34,195 bases of DNA from an uncultured Collinsella sp. (lineage in GTDB: Bacteria; Actinomycetota; Coriobacteriia; Coriobacteriales; Coriobacteriaceae). The notes beneath the pieces were generated by a model that saw nothing but the letters and a program-made list of their open reading frames with translations, had not been told where the DNA came from and searched no databases. The position numbers and the translations under genes were made by a program. The stretch is from the NCBI GenBank assembly GCA_900545555.1, contig UQZI01000013.1:1-34195 (forward strand), written 5' to 3'. Below, in pieces: positions 33,568 to 34,195 of the stretch (positions are counted from its first letter, which is position 1; each line of letters starts with the position of its first letter).

Positions 33568-33602
33568 AAAAAAGGCGCCGCCGCCATAATGGCAACGGCG
33601 CC
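33568..33602 (-). terminator. Terminator after the ChbG/YdjC-like gene
   Basis: GGCGCCG (33574-33580) pairs with CGGCGCC (33596-33602), with an inner GCCAT/ATGGC-type pair. On the minus strand it is followed by six T (33573-33568). It prevents read-through into the DUF2130 gene. Confidence 0.88.
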
Positions 33603-33606
33603 AGAA

Positions 33607-33639
33607 CCACCACAAAGGTGACTGTCCCCTTTGTGGTGG
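33607..33639. repeat. REP-like palindromic hairpin
   Basis: A perfect 12-bp inverted repeat pairs CCACCACAAAGG (33607-33618) with CCTTTGTGGTGG (33628-33639) around the 9-nt loop TGACTGTCC. It lies 10 bases after the stop of the ChbG/YdjC-like gene and just before its terminator. The form, a GC/AT-mixed palindrome with GGGACAGTCA on the other strand, resembles dispersed palindromic units. Confidence 0.6.
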
Positions 33640-33648
33640 CTTGGATCC

Positions 33649-34195
33649 TTACAGGTCGCGGTAGTCGATCAGGCGAAGATTGGGTTGAGACTCAAGCCAA
33701 GCGCAAAGCTCGGGGTCGATGAGTGCATCGACTTCCTTGGTGCGGTCGGTCGTGAGCGAGCTGTTCTCCAAGATAAAACGATCGAGATAGCCCGGATGGC
33801 ACACAAAGACGACCGTCTCGCCGTCCTCCATCTCTCGAACCGCCTGCATAATCGAGTCCTTGGGTTCGTAGCCCGGCTCCATCGAGTGCATCACCATCCG
33901 CAGGTCGGTATCTCCGCAATGCACCACCGCCGTGGGGTCGAAGCTCGCCTTTTGCTCCTTAAGGCCCAGCTCTTGGGCAACCGTCGAGATCGCGCGGTTA
34001 AGGTTTTTGCTCATGACGGCATGGGCCTCAAAATAATCGGGTTCGCGGCCCACGATCTCGACAAAGCGGTCATGCTGCGCGCGAATCTCGATGCAGGCCT
34101 CGTCGAAGTCTATCAACTCCTCGCCGCGCTTAAAGTGCTCGCGGAAGGTACGGCTGCTATGGAACTCACCGTTCTCGTTGAGCATGCTCGGAATG
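33649..34195 (-). CDS. ChbG/YdjC-family carbohydrate deacetylase (5' end outside window)
   Basis: About 180 C-terminal residues of a YdjC/ChbG-type metal-dependent deacetylase are visible. The frame is open through the right edge, where it reads IPSMLNENGEF, matching the middle of family members after the conserved N-terminal metal-binding Asp-Asp region. PDYFEAHAVMS corresponds to the conserved segment carrying a metal-ligand His. Near the C terminus, VFVCHPGYLD matches the family HPGYxD motif that supplies catalytic residues. The family removes acetyl groups from N-acetylated sugars such as chitobiose-6-phosphate. The sugar cannot be deduced here. The ATG at 34185 is internal and is not the start. 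Confidence 0.85.
   Translation of the reverse strand, partial: IPSMLNENGEFHSSRTFREHFKRGEELIDFDEACIEIRAQHDRFVEIVGREPDYFEAHAVMSKNLNRAISTVAQELGLKEQKASFDPTAVVHCGDTDLRMVMHSMEPGYEPKDSIMQAVREMEDGETVVFVCHPGYLDRFILENSSLTTDRTKEVDALIDPELCAWLESQPNLRLIDYRDL

Noticed and set aside
1..34195. tRNA, rRNA, CRISPR arrays, insertion sequences, prophage genes
   Set aside because: The few intergenic gaps show no cloverleaf-like or regularly spaced repeat pattern, and no transposase, integrase or phage structural protein is encoded.

Overview
The window is a GC-rich bacterial chromosome segment of about 34 kb with tightly packed genes, GTG and TTG starts alongside ATG, and strong GGAGG-type ribosome binding sites. 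The gene repertoire suggests an actinobacterium of the class Coriobacteriia, most likely Collinsella or a close relative. It includes a single-chain PurL, a bacterial Elp3, a DUF3516-type Ski2-like helicase, and an FAD lactate dehydrogenase-type enzyme with EtfB and a ferredoxin-fused EtfA. The taxonomic call is inference, since no rRNA gene is present. I see no tRNA, rRNA, CRISPR array, transposase or prophage gene.

Layout from left to right. Positions 1-3797 (+) hold the 3' part of purL, a terminator, and an EamA-type exporter. Positions 3897-7477 (-) hold a membrane diguanylate cyclase, a KdgT-like permease and an azlC-azlD amino-acid exporter pair. Position 7535 (+) starts a small HD-domain hydrolase. 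Positions 8344-11969 (-) form an operon of a GlcD/LctD-type flavoenzyme, EtfB and ferredoxin-EtfA, which looks like a flavin-based electron-confurcating lactate (or 2-hydroxyacid) dehydrogenase. Positions 12313-15519 (+) form a run of five unrecognised genes, four of them coding exported or membrane-anchored proteins, which looks like a cell-surface module. A DUF554 membrane protein follows at 15638.

Positions 16442-22054 (+) hold the most unusual unit: a TerB_N/TerB_C protein, a BrxD-like (DUF2791) P-loop ATPase and an Lhr-like superfamily 2 helicase. A near-perfect LexA (SOS) box lies immediately upstream, at the promoter. No other BREX gene is nearby. I read it as a DNA-damage-inducible DNA-processing or defence triad.

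Positions 22082-26581 (-) hold a membrane-anchored spermidine-synthase-like methyltransferase coupled to elp3 (tRNA wobble-uridine modification), then a DUF4097 protein overlapping a membrane-bound XRE regulator. Positions 26849-31672 (+) hold a SAM methyltransferase with an elaborate dyad-symmetric promoter, a TrmB with an altered signature motif, and a large Ski2-like helicase. Positions 31752-34195 (-) hold a long coiled-coil DUF2130 protein with a nuclease-like C-terminal region, and the 3' part of a ChbG/YdjC-type deacetylase cut by the window edge.

Stretches without a gene that exceed or approach 300 bases are 11970-12312 (divergent promoter region with a tandem TTGGTCA repeat), 26582-26848 (divergent region with an operator-like promoter) and 28680-28990 (an inverted pair of a 15-bp motif).
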